DNA of 64,000 bases from Gammaproteobacteria bacterium (GTDB taxonomy: Bacteria > Pseudomonadota > Gammaproteobacteria > Ga0077554 > Ga007554). Position numbers and translations under genes: made by a program. Below are positions 55,046-63,877 of the stretch, one piece after another. The stretch spans positions 25,659 through 89,658 of the forward strand of contig JAKFXX010000028.1 of assembly GCA_021731145.1 (NCBI GenBank), read 5' to 3'. The notes under the pieces were generated by a model, which did no database searches, was not told the DNA's origin, and saw only the letters and a list, made by a program, of their open reading frames with translations. Each line of letters begins with the position of its first letter. Positions within the stretch are counted from its first letter, which is position 1.

Positions 55046-55891
55046 TCAAAACAGGCTTTCCTTGACGTAAATCACGTCGTCAGGACCCAGGACATCAAAC
55101 AGTTCGGCATTGATTGACGTCAACGCGCCACTGGCATCCTTGCGCTTGATTTGTATGCCGCGCTGGGTGCCGCGCGGCGTCAAACCGCCGCCCATGGATA
55201 ATCCCTGCATCACAGTCATGCTTCTTTGCAGTCGATAGGAGCCGGGGCGCTGCACTTCACCGTAGATGTAAAATACTTCCATGCGAGGGACATACACGAT
55301 ATCACCGTCGGTGACCTCCATATTCTGGGTCATGTCACCTTTTTGCAGGAGAGCCAGCAGGTCTATGGGGCGCCCTCCCTTCCCTTCGCTGCCATGCTCC
55401 TTCTTGATCAACACTGCGGCATCGCCACCACCGGCATTCACGCCGCCCGCCATGGCCAGTAAATCCGCCACTTTGCTGCCCCGGTCAATCGTGTACATGC
55501 CAGGCTTGTTCACCTCACCCAGCACTGAAACCTGCTGGCTGCGGTACTGCTCGACAATCAGGTTGACCTGGGGTGATTTGACGAATCCGCCTTGCTGGAG
55601 GAGCGCGCTGATTTTAGCCTCGGCTTCGCGCTCTTTCATTCCCGCGACAAACACTTCACCGATGAGCGGGAAGGTGATACCCCCTGCCTGGCTTATTCTG
55701 GTTAGCGTGCTGAGATCGGCATGCTCATAAACCGTAATACGCACAACATCACCGGCCCCCAGAACATAGTCCTTGGCTACGGCAGAGACGGGCATAAAAC
55801 CCAGCGTGATCAGAAAAAGGAAAACTACAAAAAATCGGTTCAACATGCCCAAGCTTTCATGATTAACAAGATTACGCATTATGGTACTCAT
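55046..55891 (-). CDS. epsE: EpsE, outer-membrane polysaccharide export protein (Wza/OPX-like)
   Basis: Up to 281 residues. A hydrophobic signal (NRFFVVFLFLITLGFMPVSA, cut before KDYVLG) suggests the real start may be the ATG at 55846; the first ATG (55891) would give an unusually long leader. The Poly_export domain (YVLGAGDVVRITVYEHADLS, TFPLIGEVFVAGMKEREAEA) is followed by two SLBB domains (VSVLGEVNKPGMYTIDRGSK; FYIYGEVQRPGSYRLQRSMT). There is no lipobox cysteine. It forms the secretin-like exit channel and is first but one in the eps operon. Confidence 0.93.
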   Translation of the reverse strand: MSTIMRNLVNHESLGMLNRFFVVFLFLITLGFMPVSAVAKDYVLGAGDVVRITVYEHADLSTLTRISQAGGITFPLIGEVFVAGMKEREAEAKISALLQQGGFVKSPQVNLIVEQYRSQQVSVLGEVNKPGMYTIDRGSKVADLLAMAGGVNAGGGDAAVLIKKEHGSEGKGGRPIDLLALLQKGDMTQNMEVTDGDIVYVPRMEVFYIYGEVQRPGSYRLQRSMTVMQGLSMGGGLTPRGTQRGIQIKRKDASGALTSINAELFDVLGPDDVIYVKESLF

Positions 55892-55959
55892 TTATGACAT
55901 CGCCGTGACATGACGGGTGCGGCGCGGCAATGGCCGCACCACATCCTGCTACCCTTCCA

Positions 55960-56919
55960 TTAAAAATCCGAAACTCCCTTGCCGATAAAGTCTGCTTCAT
56001 CCTTTTTAGGGTCATGATTCACGCTTGGGCCGGACGGGCCTGCCGCCGCTGCCGGAGCATTTTTATCCGCCGCCGCACCGGCTGCGAATTTCCCTAACCA
56101 CTCGATTTTGGCCGTTTCGCGCAGACGCTTCACCTCTGCCTCGGCCAAATCCTTGCGTTTTTTGTTGGCCAGAAAACGCTCGATGATCGGGGCTGCCTGT
56201 TCCTGGGATAAAGGTTGTTCCTGACTGGCAACCAGGAATAATAACACATTATTTGAAGGGGCTTCGAATGTGGCGATTTCGCCATTCTGCATTTGAGATA
56301 CTTTTGCCAGCATGTCAAAGGGCAATTGTTCCGCAGGCCTTACGATATTAGCGACCTTTGCCTCAACTTTTTTGGCCTGGAGCCATTGACCCAGCTCATC
56401 GGGCGATCTCACGCTGCTCACTTTCGCCTGAAGCTCAGCAAAAGGAATGCTCTTATCCATCACAATTTCACGCAGTTGATAAATGCGCCGCTTGGAAAAT
56501 AATTCGGGATGCTGGCTGTAGTAAACATCGGCTTCGCTCTTGCTGGGCTGCGTGACGTTGCCCACCGTTTTGTCCAGATAGGCCTGTGCCAGCACCTGGC
56601 GCCGCGCCCGTTCCAGCGCCTGCATGATCCTGGGGTCGCGATCCAGCTTGGTTTCAATTGCCTTTTGCATCAACAACTGCTGATTGACGAGCTGCTCTCC
56701 TACCTGCCGCGCACGCTGCTCTGCACCCGGCCCAGCCGCCTGCCCCATGCTTGAGAGCTCATAATTGAGCTGATGGACCGTTACCTCGTCACCATTAACC
56801 TTTGCAACCACCTGGCTTTCGGTTTCGGTCTTGCCACTCTTGTCACCGCAGGCGCTGAGAGTGACAAGCAAAAAGGTGGAAAGCAGTAGACCGGCGTATT
56901 TTGATGTTTTCTGGTGCAT
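55960..56919 (-). CDS. epsD: EpsD-family peptidyl-prolyl cis-trans isomerase lipoprotein
   Basis: 319 residues. The signal ends in a lipobox (LLLSTFLLVTLSAC), so Cys24 is probably lipidated. A SurA-like N-terminal chaperone domain (VVAKVNGDEVTVHQLNYELS, QLVNQQLLMQKAIETKLDRD) is followed by a PpiC-type region (RIYQLREIVMDKSIPFAELQ) and a C-terminal tail rich in Ala and Pro. EpsD heads XrtB-type exopolysaccharide operons, where it may fold the export machinery. A sigma-54-type promoter lies about 100 bp upstream. Confidence 0.92.
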   Translation of the reverse strand: MHQKTSKYAGLLLSTFLLVTLSACGDKSGKTETESQVVAKVNGDEVTVHQLNYELSSMGQAAGPGAEQRARQVGEQLVNQQLLMQKAIETKLDRDPRIMQALERARRQVLAQAYLDKTVGNVTQPSKSEADVYYSQHPELFSKRRIYQLREIVMDKSIPFAELQAKVSSVRSPDELGQWLQAKKVEAKVANIVRPAEQLPFDMLAKVSQMQNGEIATFEAPSNNVLLFLVASQEQPLSQEQAAPIIERFLANKKRKDLAEAEVKRLRETAKIEWLGKFAAGAAADKNAPAAAAGPSGPSVNHDPKKDEADFIGKGVSDF

Positions 56920-57017
56920 TTCCCTTATTCCCGCGTGTTTTGTTGGTGCATTATTATAATGCTAAACAATACCAATCATACAGGGATCATGATATCCATC
57001 ATTAACCTGAACTATAT

Positions 57018-57033
57018 AGCAAACATGATGCCA
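57018..57033 (-). promoter_or_regulatory. Candidate sigma-54 (RpoN) promoter of the eps operon
   Basis: Read on the minus strand 57033-57018 is TGGCATCATGTTTGCT, against the consensus TGGCAC-G-N4-TTGCW. The invariant GG and GC are exactly 10 bp apart. Transcription would start about 12 bp downstream, near 57006, leaving an 87-nt leader before epsD. PEP-CTERM/exosortase loci in other proteobacteria are linked to the PrsK/PrsR system and sigma-54. The rest of the 363-bp intergenic region (56920-57282) is A/T-rich with no gene; it is a plausible place for enhancer sites. Confidence 0.7.
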
Positions 57034-57282
57034 TATTAACCATCACTTGCTGCATGTTATTCGCCATAAAATTCATATATTATTGTTATTATTAAACAAT
57101 GTATAAATTTTTTACGCCACGCGCCTCTCTGTTGACCGGCATTGAGAACGCACACGCAAGACAAATGTCTTCTTTTGGCGACGGGCCAGCAGAAAAATCA
57201 TGAGGACATAACCGGTCCCACTATAGAATAATGACGATCAAGACCCCATGTTAACTGAAGTTATGCGTGAAACGGATAAATA

Positions 57283-58746
57283 GTGACGCTTTCCGGTAAG
57301 TTACGAATCAAAGCCTATGCGTTGGCCTGCCTTATGGCATGCGCCGCCGGGCTATCAAACCAAAGCTTGGCGGTGGAGCTGCCTAGTATGGGCGACACCT
57401 CGGGCGCTATCGTCTCCCCCGACGAAGAGCGGCGGATGGGCGAGGGCCTGATGCGTCAGGTTCGGCAATCCACGTTGCTGGTTGAAGACCCGGAGGTCAC
57501 TGAATACATCCAGTCGCTGGGTTACCAGCTGGTGGCGAGCAGCGACAACCCCGCGCAGGACTTCACCTTTTTCGTCATCAATGATCCTTCCATCAACGCC
57601 TTTGCCGCACCCGGTGGATTCATTGGGGTACACATTGGCCTGATGCTGGCTGCCGAATCCGAGAGCGAGCTGGCCTCGGTGCTGGCCCACGAAATCGTGC
57701 ACGTGACGCAGCGCCATCTCGCACGCGCCATTGAAAAGGCCAACAAAATGAATGTGCCTACCACCGCCGCATTGCTCGCGGCGCTGATTTTGAGCGGGGG
57801 TAACGCTCAAATCGGGCAGGCAGCGGTGATGGCTACCATGGCAGGCAGTGTACAAAACCGGCTGAATTTCACCCGCGCCCACGAGCAGGAAGCAGACCGC
57901 CTCGGGATGCAAATCCTTGCCAATGCGGGATTTAACCCACACAGCATGCCGTTGTTCTTTGAGCGCATGCATCAGGCCAGCCGGTTCTATGACAACAGGC
58001 TGCCCGAGTTCTTGCGCACACACCCTGTCACCCTGTCGCGTATCGCGGATTCACGTAATCGCGCCGAGCAATATGCCGCCAAGGGATACACGGATCGCGA
58101 GGCTTATCGTCTGATACGCGCCAAGCTACGGGTTTTGAATGCAGCAAATCCCATCAGCCTCATCAAAACATTTGAAGACGCGGTCAAAAAAGGGCGGCAA
58201 GCCAGAAGTGACGAGCGCTACGGCTATGCTCTGGCCCTGCTCGCCGCAGACCGGCACAGCGAAGCGCGAACTCAAATCACGAAACTGCTGGAGGCGGAAC
58301 CGAACCGGATCGCTTATCTGGTCGCATCGGCTGACATCGACATGGCTGACAAACAGCCTGGCGCGGCGATATCGAAATTGAGCGAGGCGCTCAAGCCGTT
58401 CCCCAACAACCACCCCCTTACCATGACGTATGCCGAGGCCTTGTTGAATGACGGACAGGCTGAAGCGGCCCGATTACTACTGAAAGATCACCTGCGGAGC
58501 CGCGACCCGGAGCCTGCCATATATGCACTGCTCGCGCGTGCCGAAAAGGATGCGGGATATGCTGTGGACGCACATCAATCACTGGCGGAATACTACTACC
58601 TGAGTGGCGAGACGCGTACTGCGATTGATCAACTCAACATCGGGTTGCGTCTGGTTCAGGACAATGATTTCTACCGTGCCTCGCGCATCGAAGCACGGCT
58701 CAAGGAGATGCAGGAGCGGGCGCTGGCGGAGGCGAAACAGCGTTAA
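57283..58746 (+). CDS. bepA: Periplasmic M48 metalloprotease with TPR domain (BepA/YfgC)
   Basis: 487 residues. The start is GTG. A signal peptide (KAYALACLMACAAGLSNQSLA region) precedes an M48 peptidase with HEIVH (136-140; LASVLAHEIVHVTQRHLARA) and the third zinc ligand in RAHEQEADRLGMQILANAGF. The C-terminal half (about 300-480) is a TPR superhelix (RYGYALALLAADRHSEARTQ). In E. coli BepA promotes LptD maturation and degrades stalled outer-membrane proteins, fitting the bamA and skp genes elsewhere in the window. It is divergent from the eps operon. Confidence 0.94.
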   Translation: MTLSGKLRIKAYALACLMACAAGLSNQSLAVELPSMGDTSGAIVSPDEERRMGEGLMRQVRQSTLLVEDPEVTEYIQSLGYQLVASSDNPAQDFTFFVINDPSINAFAAPGGFIGVHIGLMLAAESESELASVLAHEIVHVTQRHLARAIEKANKMNVPTTAALLAALILSGGNAQIGQAAVMATMAGSVQNRLNFTRAHEQEADRLGMQILANAGFNPHSMPLFFERMHQASRFYDNRLPEFLRTHPVTLSRIADSRNRAEQYAAKGYTDREAYRLIRAKLRVLNAANPISLIKTFEDAVKKGRQARSDERYGYALALLAADRHSEARTQITKLLEAEPNRIAYLVASADIDMADKQPGAAISKLSEALKPFPNNHPLTMTYAEALLNDGQAEAARLLLKDHLRSRDPEPAIYALLARAEKDAGYAVDAHQSLAEYYYLSGETRTAIDQLNIGLRLVQDNDFYRASRIEARLKEMQERALAEAKQR

Positions 58747-58751
58747 AATAC

Positions 58752-59237
58752 TTAGACGGCTACGGATGCGCCGCTTGCGCATTCCATCTCCACGTTATGT
58801 CTGGCGCGGATAAAATCGACATCGGAAACATGTAGCAAGTCCGCTACCTTGCGCACCAGATATTCCTCATACTTATCCTTGTGCGCATCGGCGAAAGCGA
58901 CGCGCCATAGCATTTCCACCACACGCTTCTTCTGTTCCATGGAAAAGTGTTTATCGATCAGGCTGGTGAACTGGAACAACGATGTTGCGCCGTCCGCCTC
59001 CTGCTCGGCAAGCCGCACCAGCTCTTGCGTTTCTTCCGGCGCAAGGTTGAAAACACGCTGAACCGCATCAGACACGGCGCCACGTTCTTTTTCATTGACA
59101 TCGTGATCGGCGCGGGTCATTTCGACCAGCAGAGCCGCAGTCGCCAGACGCAGTGCGTGCTCGGGATCCGCAGCCTGACCTGACCCGCCAATCAACTGGA
59201 TGCGGCTATCAAAAAACTGGCGAATGGAACGCAACAT
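58752..59237 (-). CDS. TerB-family (TerB-like) protein
   Basis: A 161-residue helical cytoplasmic protein with LRLATAALLVEMTRADHDVN, EKERGAVSDAVQRVFNLAPE and EQKKRVVEMLWRVAFADAHK, the TerB/DjlA-type acidic helical bundle. Conserved acidic residues likely bind metal. Despite the name, isolated TerB proteins are not by themselves evidence of tellurite resistance. It is convergent with bepA (5-bp gap) and precedes recR on the minus strand's far side. Confidence 0.88.
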   Translation of the reverse strand: MLRSIRQFFDSRIQLIGGSGQAADPEHALRLATAALLVEMTRADHDVNEKERGAVSDAVQRVFNLAPEETQELVRLAEQEADGATSLFQFTSLIDKHFSMEQKKRVVEMLWRVAFADAHKDKYEEYLVRKVADLLHVSDVDFIRARHNVEMECASGASVAV

Positions 59238-59281
59238 GGAATTATCTCCTTGGATTTTATTTGCAGGCGAAAAAACTCAAA

Positions 59282-59878
59282 CTACATTTCTCTTCGCCCG
59301 GCAAAGGCATGCACCAGCGTTCCGCCATCGACATACTCAAGCTCGCCGCCGAGCGGCACGCCGTGGGCGATGCGGGCGGCCTTGATGCCGCGTTTGCGTA
59401 CCAGTTCGGCAATGTAGTGGGCGGTGGCCTCGCCTTCCACCGTGGAATTGGTGGCGAGTATCACCTCTTTAATGCCCCCGGTATCAAGGCGCATGACAAG
59501 CTGGTCCAGGCCGATTTCCTTGGGGCCGATACCGTCCAGCGGCGAAAGGTGGCCCATCAGCACGAAGTACAAACCTTTGTACGTGGCGGACCGTTCGATG
59601 GCCTGCACATCCCCCGGTGACTCGACGATGCATAATTGCGTGCGGTCACGACCGCTGCCCGCACAGAGCCGACAGAGATCGGTTTCGCTCAAGGTGCGGC
59701 AGGAGGTGCAATGGCCCACCTTGTCCGCCGCTGCACTCAATGCGTGAGCCAGCCGCCGCGCACCGGCACGGTCACGCTCCAGCAGATGGAACGCCATGCG
59801 CTGCGCCGATTTGGGGCCGACCCCCGGCAGGCAGCGCAGGGCCGTGATCAACTGTCCGATCAGGGAGTCTTCCGTCAT
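59282..59878 (-). CDS. recR: Recombination protein RecR
   Basis: 198 residues. RecR forms a ring clamp with RecO and RecF and loads RecA at gaps. It has an HhH motif ([20 protein letters not shown]), a C4 zinc finger ([18 protein letters not shown]) and a Toprim domain ([40 protein letters not shown]). It overlaps the ybaB stop by 1 bp. The dnaX-ybaB-recR order is conserved widely in proteobacteria. Confidence 0.97.
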   Translation of the reverse strand: MTEDSLIGQLITALRCLPGVGPKSAQRMAFHLLERDRAGARRLAHALSAAADKVGHCTSCRTLSETDLCRLCAGSGRDRTQLCIVESPGDVQAIERSATYKGLYFVLMGHLSPLDGIGPKEIGLDQLVMRLDTGGIKEVILATNSTVEGEATAHYIAELVRKRGIKAARIAHGVPLGGELEYVDGGTLVHAFAGRREM

Positions 59879-60204
59879 TAAAACGGCATCTTGAACCCGG
59901 GCGGCAGGCCCATCCCCGCCGTCATGCCGGACATTTTATCCTGCGAACGCTTTTCCACCTGACGCACGGCATCGTTGACGGCGGCTGCAAGCAGGTCTTC
60001 CAGCATTTCTTTGTCGTCCTTCATCAGGCTGTCGTCAATACTGACGCGCTTGACATCGTGTCGGCCGGTCATCACCACGCTGACCATGCCGCCGCCCGCC
60101 TGGCCGGTCACTTCCATGTTAGCCAGCTCTTCCTGGGCCTTTTGCATGTTTTCCTGCATCTTCTGCGCCTGCTTCATCAGGTTGCCAAGACCACCTTTTA
60201 TCAT
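59878..60204 (-). CDS. ybaB: YbaB/EbfC nucleoid-associated protein
   Basis: A 108-residue dimeric tweezer-shaped DNA-binding protein. Signature: [20 protein letters not shown], then [20 protein letters not shown] and [20 protein letters not shown], with the Gly/Met/Pro-rich C-terminal [16 protein letters not shown]. The length is normal. It lies between dnaX and recR, 58 bp after dnaX. Confidence 0.97.
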   Translation of the reverse strand: MIKGGLGNLMKQAQKMQENMQKAQEELANMEVTGQAGGGMVSVVMTGRHDVKRVSIDDSLMKDDKEMLEDLLAAAVNDAVRQVEKRSQDKMSGMTAGMGLPPGFKMPF

Positions 60205-60262
60205 TGCGATTCCCCTTGATCATTTGATTACAAACACAGCGGGCGGTACCCACACATTAATA

Positions 60263-61963
60263 TTACACAGGTTGTATAGAATCCGGCACTACGCGCGCGT
60301 TGAAGGTTTCATGCAGCGCGCGGACATTGGCATCATCACTGATCGCCTGGACGGCGGCTTGCTGGCGATCAAGGTCGCGCTGTTCCTTGAGCAGTGCGGG
60401 CGTCTCGGCCTGGGGCGCGCCGATCTCGACCACCACGTTGACTGGTGCACCGTAATACTGGGTCAGCGCCTGCTGCAAGCGATCCTCCAGCTTTTTATTG
60501 CGCAGCGAGACATGGGTGGGGGCCAAGGCCAGGAAGAAAGTTTGACCATCCCGTTTGCTGAGCGTGCAGTTGGCCGCGAGTTGCCGCGCCATGCCATCCA
60601 GTTTGAGCGCCTCCACGACCGTGGCCCATTCGTTGCTGAACGCCGCAACGGCAGGGACAGATTTCAAGCCCGTTCCTGCGGCATCCACGGCTGCCGCGCG
60701 TTGCGGCTGCGCCTGCGGCACTTGCACATCCTTGTGCAGCGGGGTAGCCGGGGCCGCCCTGGCCTGGGGCGTCGCGACCTGACGCGCTGAGGCGGCGGCT
60801 GCCACCGACTGCGGCTCTTGCACACCATTGTGTACCTCAGGTAAAGCAACGTATGGAACATCCGCCGGTTTTCTTACATCCACGGGGCGAAACGCCAGCA
60901 TGCGCAACAGCACCATTTCCAAACCGCTGCGCGGGTCTGGCACGAGCGGAAAATCACGCCGCCCGATCAGGCCAATCTGGTAAAACAACTGCACATCCTC
61001 GGGAGACAGCGCGCCCGCCAGCCGCAGCACGGCATCACGGTCGCCCAGGCTGTCGTCCACCGCCGCAGGCACGACTTGAGCCAATGCGACACGGTGCAGC
61101 AGCGAAATCAGCTCAGCCAGTACCCCGGCGAAATCGGGGGATTGCTCGGCGAGGCTGTGAATCCGCTCCAGCACCGCTTGAGCATCCCCCCCCGCCAGTG
61201 CTTCCGCCAATTCCACCACATGCCCCTGCTCGATGGTGCCAAGCATGGCGCGCACTTCGCTTTCCAGCACACTACCACCGCCATAGGCGATAGACTGGTC
61301 CAACAAGCTCAGCGCGTCGCGCAGGCTGCCGTCAGCGGCGCGAGCGATCTGCATCAGCGCGGGCGCGTCGCTGCCGATCCCTTCCTTTTCCAGGATATGC
61401 GCAAGGTGCTGGTGAATCATGTCGACCGGCAAGCGTTTCAGGTTGAATTGCAGGCAACGGGACAGGATGGTCGCCGGCAGACGCTGGGGGTCGGTGGTTG
61501 CCAGCAGGAATTTGACGTGCGGCGGCGGCTCTTCGAGGGTCTTGAGCAGGGCATTGAAGCTGTGCGTGGAGAGCATGTGTACTTCGTCGATGAGGTACAC
61601 CTTGTAACGGCCGCGAGTGGGCGCATACTGGACATTCTCCAGCAGGTCGCGGGTATCCTCCACCTTGGTGCGCGAGGCGGCATCGACCTCGATCAGATCG
61701 ACAAATCGCCCTTCGTCGATCTCTCGGCAGGCGCCGCAGACTCCACACGGCGTCGAGCTGACTCCTGCCTCACAGTTCAGCGATTTGGCAAAAATGCGCG
61801 CGATCGTGGTCTTGCCCACACCACGCGTGCCGGTAAAGAGATAGGCGTGGTGCAGGCGATCGTTGTCGAGGGCGTTGATCAACGCGCGCAGGACATGCGT
61901 CTGCCCCACCATCTCGCGGAACGCGTGGGGACGCCATTTACGTGCCAGGACTTGATAGCTCAT
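60263..61963 (-). CDS. dnaX: DNA polymerase III subunits tau/gamma
   Basis: A 566-residue clamp-loader ATPase. N-terminal AAA+ domain: YQVLARKWRPHAFREMVGQT, the P-loop LFTGTRGVGKTTIARIFAKS, the zinc-binding cysteines (CEAGVSSTPCGVCGACREID) and KVYLIDEVHMLSTHSFNALL. Domain III follows, then an Ala/Pro/Gln-rich linker (about 375-445) and a C-terminal tau domain that binds polymerase alpha (SNEWATVVEALKLDGMARQL; LEDRLQQALTQYYGAPVNVV). I did not see an obvious A6G-type slippery site for gamma, so gamma production is undetermined. Confidence 0.97.
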   Translation of the reverse strand: MSYQVLARKWRPHAFREMVGQTHVLRALINALDNDRLHHAYLFTGTRGVGKTTIARIFAKSLNCEAGVSSTPCGVCGACREIDEGRFVDLIEVDAASRTKVEDTRDLLENVQYAPTRGRYKVYLIDEVHMLSTHSFNALLKTLEEPPPHVKFLLATTDPQRLPATILSRCLQFNLKRLPVDMIHQHLAHILEKEGIGSDAPALMQIARAADGSLRDALSLLDQSIAYGGGSVLESEVRAMLGTIEQGHVVELAEALAGGDAQAVLERIHSLAEQSPDFAGVLAELISLLHRVALAQVVPAAVDDSLGDRDAVLRLAGALSPEDVQLFYQIGLIGRRDFPLVPDPRSGLEMVLLRMLAFRPVDVRKPADVPYVALPEVHNGVQEPQSVAAAASARQVATPQARAAPATPLHKDVQVPQAQPQRAAAVDAAGTGLKSVPAVAAFSNEWATVVEALKLDGMARQLAANCTLSKRDGQTFFLALAPTHVSLRNKKLEDRLQQALTQYYGAPVNVVVEIGAPQAETPALLKEQRDLDRQQAAVQAISDDANVRALHETFNARVVPDSIQPV

Positions 61964-62034
61964 AGAGGGGCTAAAAATAACACAAAGTGGGGGATGATTC
62001 GAGACACTTTCGAGCAGGGTTGCAAGTCAGGCCA

Positions 62035-62170
62035 CTAGCACATGAAATTATAAATTACGAAACATGATCCGAACCCCATGTAGGTCTGGCTTTAGCCGGA
62101 CATGTCGGCCTGAAGGCCGACCTACAATCGTGCGGCATTACGCTGCACAATTTATGTGTTCATGTGCTAG
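62035..62170. repeat. 136-bp structured palindromic element, copy 2
   Basis: The arms CTAGCACATGAA (62035-62046) and TTCATGTGCTAG (62159-62170) are perfectly complementary. The core differs from copy 1 (52365-52498) at three positions: two in the GAACCCC stretch and one in the inner hairpin stem, where an A-to-G change turns a T-A pair into a T-G wobble. It lies 71 bp upstream of the dnaX start. Confidence 0.9.
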
Positions 62171-62207
62171 CAGCCTAAACCCACCCCTGCCTGACCATAT
62201 CCAGCAT

Positions 62208-62351
62208 ATGGGTACCTCTAAAAATTCGCTGAAGTCACGATGGCTGCGTTGGAAATGCGCTCAAAATGCTCATTTACTGCGTGTAAACTGCGCTTTTTCG
62301 CACATTTCCGCCTTGCCCTCGTGCCTTGATCTAATTTTTAGAGGTGCCCAT
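62208..62351. repeat. 144-bp palindromic (MITE-like) element, relative of 27705-27847
   Basis: ATGGGTACCTCTAAAAATT (62208-62226) and AATTTTTAGAGGTGCCCAT (62333-62351) match at 18 of 19 positions. The interior shares several blocks with the minus strand of the 27705 element (CGCTGAAG, CTCAAAATGCTCA, CGCTTTTTCG, GCCTTGC, CTTGAT) in the same order and spacing. The terminal arms of the two elements are unrelated. Confidence 0.85.
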
Positions 62352-62371
62352 ATTAATTACCGGGGAAAAAG

Positions 62372-62485
62372 GCGGCGGCCCGCGCCCGCCGGACCCCGGC
62401 ACACGAATCCGCCACTACCGTTGCTCCCTTCCGGGCCTGGCGGGGTTTGCAGCGTATCATTGCGGGAAGACCGGCGCGAGCCGCC
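62372..62485 (-). ncRNA. ffs: 4.5S (signal recognition particle) RNA
   Basis: On the minus strand the RNA starts GGCGGCTCGCGCCGG (62485) and ends with the complementary GGCGCGGGCCGCC-like strand near 62372, giving one long hairpin of about 112 nt. The apical domain has the conserved SRP elements AGGCCCGGAAGGGAGCAACG followed by GTAG, matching E. coli AGGUCCGGAAGGAAGCAGCC. The GGAA tetraloop and the asymmetric internal loop bind Ffh. It lies upstream of dnaX on the same strand, as in many gammaproteobacteria. Confidence 0.93.
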
Positions 62486-62708
62486 ATTGAACAGATAAGA
62501 TGAGGGAATGAAAAAACCCGCACCTATAAAAATCGCTACAAAACAATAAGATATATAAAATATCCCAATAATTAGTGCAGCAGCTTAATGTATCAGTTTC
62601 TATCAAGAAACACAACGTTGGGGTATTTGAGGTTTTTGCTGGATAATTGGCAGGGCAAAAGCATTGGCCAACAACAAGTTGATAATGATCGGCCTTCAGG
62701 AGCCAAAA

Positions 62709-63467
62709 ATGAAACGGGCATTGTTCAGGTTGCTTTTCTGCATGTCATTTGTTTTCAGTGGGTCTGTCATCGCTGAGACATTAACGGTGGCGGTTGCTCC
62801 CAATGTAAAATACGCTTTTGATGATCTGCAGGCCGAATTCAAGAAGGAAACGGGCATTGACATCAGCCCGGTATTCTCCTCCTCCGGCAAGATCACAGCG
62901 CAAGTCAGGCACGGCGCGCCCTTCGATGTTTTCATGTCGGCTGACATGGGGTTTCCGGAAACCCTCTACAAGGACGGATACACTGCCGGGCCACCCAGGA
63001 TCTACGCTTACGGCGCGCTGGTGCTGTGGACAATGAAAGACCTCGATATGGGCAAGGGCGTTGAGCTCCTCAAGGACAGCACCGTTGAAAAGGTGGCAAT
63101 TGCCAATCCTAAGGTTGCGCCTTATGGCAAGGAGGCGATCAAGGTGCTGAAATATTACAGGCTCCATGACGCCGTCGAACCCAAACTGGTTTACGGCGAG
63201 GACGTTTCCCAGACCGGCCTGTACATCGCCTCGCGCGCCGCGGATATTGGCCTCACTGCAAAATCCGTGGTCGTGTCGCCAGAGATGAAAGGCAAGGGTA
63301 AATGGATCGAGATCAGGAAGGATAGCTACGATCCCATCGCACAGGGCGTCGTGATTCTGAAGCATGGCCGGGAAACCAATGCCAGCGCTGCGCAGCGGTT
63401 CCATGACTTTCTGTTTTCGCCCAAGGCCAGGGCGATTTTCGAACGCTACGGCTATGCCCTGCCATGA
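62709..63467 (+). CDS. modA: Molybdate ABC transporter substrate-binding protein
   Basis: 252 residues. The start at 62709 has CAGGAG 7 nt upstream; an earlier in-frame ATG at 62664 lacks one. The signal peptide (KRALFRLLFCMSFVFSGSVI, cut before ETLTVAV) leads to a periplasmic binding protein with VAVAPNVKYAFDDLQAEFKK, DISPVFSSSGKITAQVRHGA, FDVFMSADMGFPETLYKDGY and VAIANPKVAPYGKEAIKVLK, the ModA oxyanion-binding pattern. It captures molybdate or tungstate and delivers it to ModB/ModC. Confidence 0.95.
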   Translation: MKRALFRLLFCMSFVFSGSVIAETLTVAVAPNVKYAFDDLQAEFKKETGIDISPVFSSSGKITAQVRHGAPFDVFMSADMGFPETLYKDGYTAGPPRIYAYGALVLWTMKDLDMGKGVELLKDSTVEKVAIANPKVAPYGKEAIKVLKYYRLHDAVEPKLVYGEDVSQTGLYIASRAADIGLTAKSVVVSPEMKGKGKWIEIRKDSYDPIAQGVVILKHGRETNASAAQRFHDFLFSPKARAIFERYGYALP

Positions 63468-63877
63468 ACCGGTTACGCGGCAGGATTGCGGCGATTGAAT
63501 CCTCGGGGCAGTTATCGCTGGTGGATGTCGATGTGGAGGGCGATACCTTCACCGCCATTATCGTCGAAACACCGGACAGCGCCGGTTATCTGAAACTGGG
63601 GGGTGAAATCCTCCTCCTGTTCAAGGAAACGGAGGTGTCGCTCGCCAAAAACCTGTCCGGCCTGATCAGCCTGCGCAACCGCATCCCGGCGCGGGTGCAG
63701 GACATCGTAGAGGGCGACCTGCTGAGCCAGGTGACGCTGGATTACAAGGGAAACCGGATTGTTTCCATCATCACCCGCCGTTCCGTGCGACGCCTGGGGC
63801 TGAAAACCGGCGATCAGGTAGAGGGGCTGGTGAAGGCCAATGAGATGACGCTGATGGAGTACGATGGTGGACCATGA
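63464..63877 (+). CDS. Double TOBE/Mop-domain molybdate-binding protein
   Basis: A 137-residue protein made of two Mop repeats: NRLRGRIAAIESSGQLSLVD to about residue 68, then ISLRNRIPARVQDIVEGDLL to the end (RLGLKTGDQVEGLVKANEMT). Such di-Mop proteins (ModG-like) bind molybdate or tungstate in the cytoplasm as storage or buffer. It overlaps modA by 4 bp and modB by 14 bp, so all three are translationally coupled. Confidence 0.88.
   Translation: MNRLRGRIAAIESSGQLSLVDVDVEGDTFTAIIVETPDSAGYLKLGGEILLLFKETEVSLAKNLSGLISLRNRIPARVQDIVEGDLLSQVTLDYKGNRIVSIITRRSVRRLGLKTGDQVEGLVKANEMTLMEYDGGP

Noticed and set aside
60263..61963. Programmed frameshift site for the gamma form of DnaX
   Set aside because: No clear slippery heptamer with a downstream stem was recognised by eye; absence cannot be proven without a search.
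62064..62498. 144-codon plus-strand frame upstream of modA
   Set aside because: It runs through two palindromic repeats and the SRP RNA gene, so it is not credible as a protein.
62530..62580. Possible ModE operator (ATCGCTA and TATATAAAAT) before modA
   Set aside because: Only partial resemblance to the ModE dyad and no clear symmetry; the region is simply A/T-rich.
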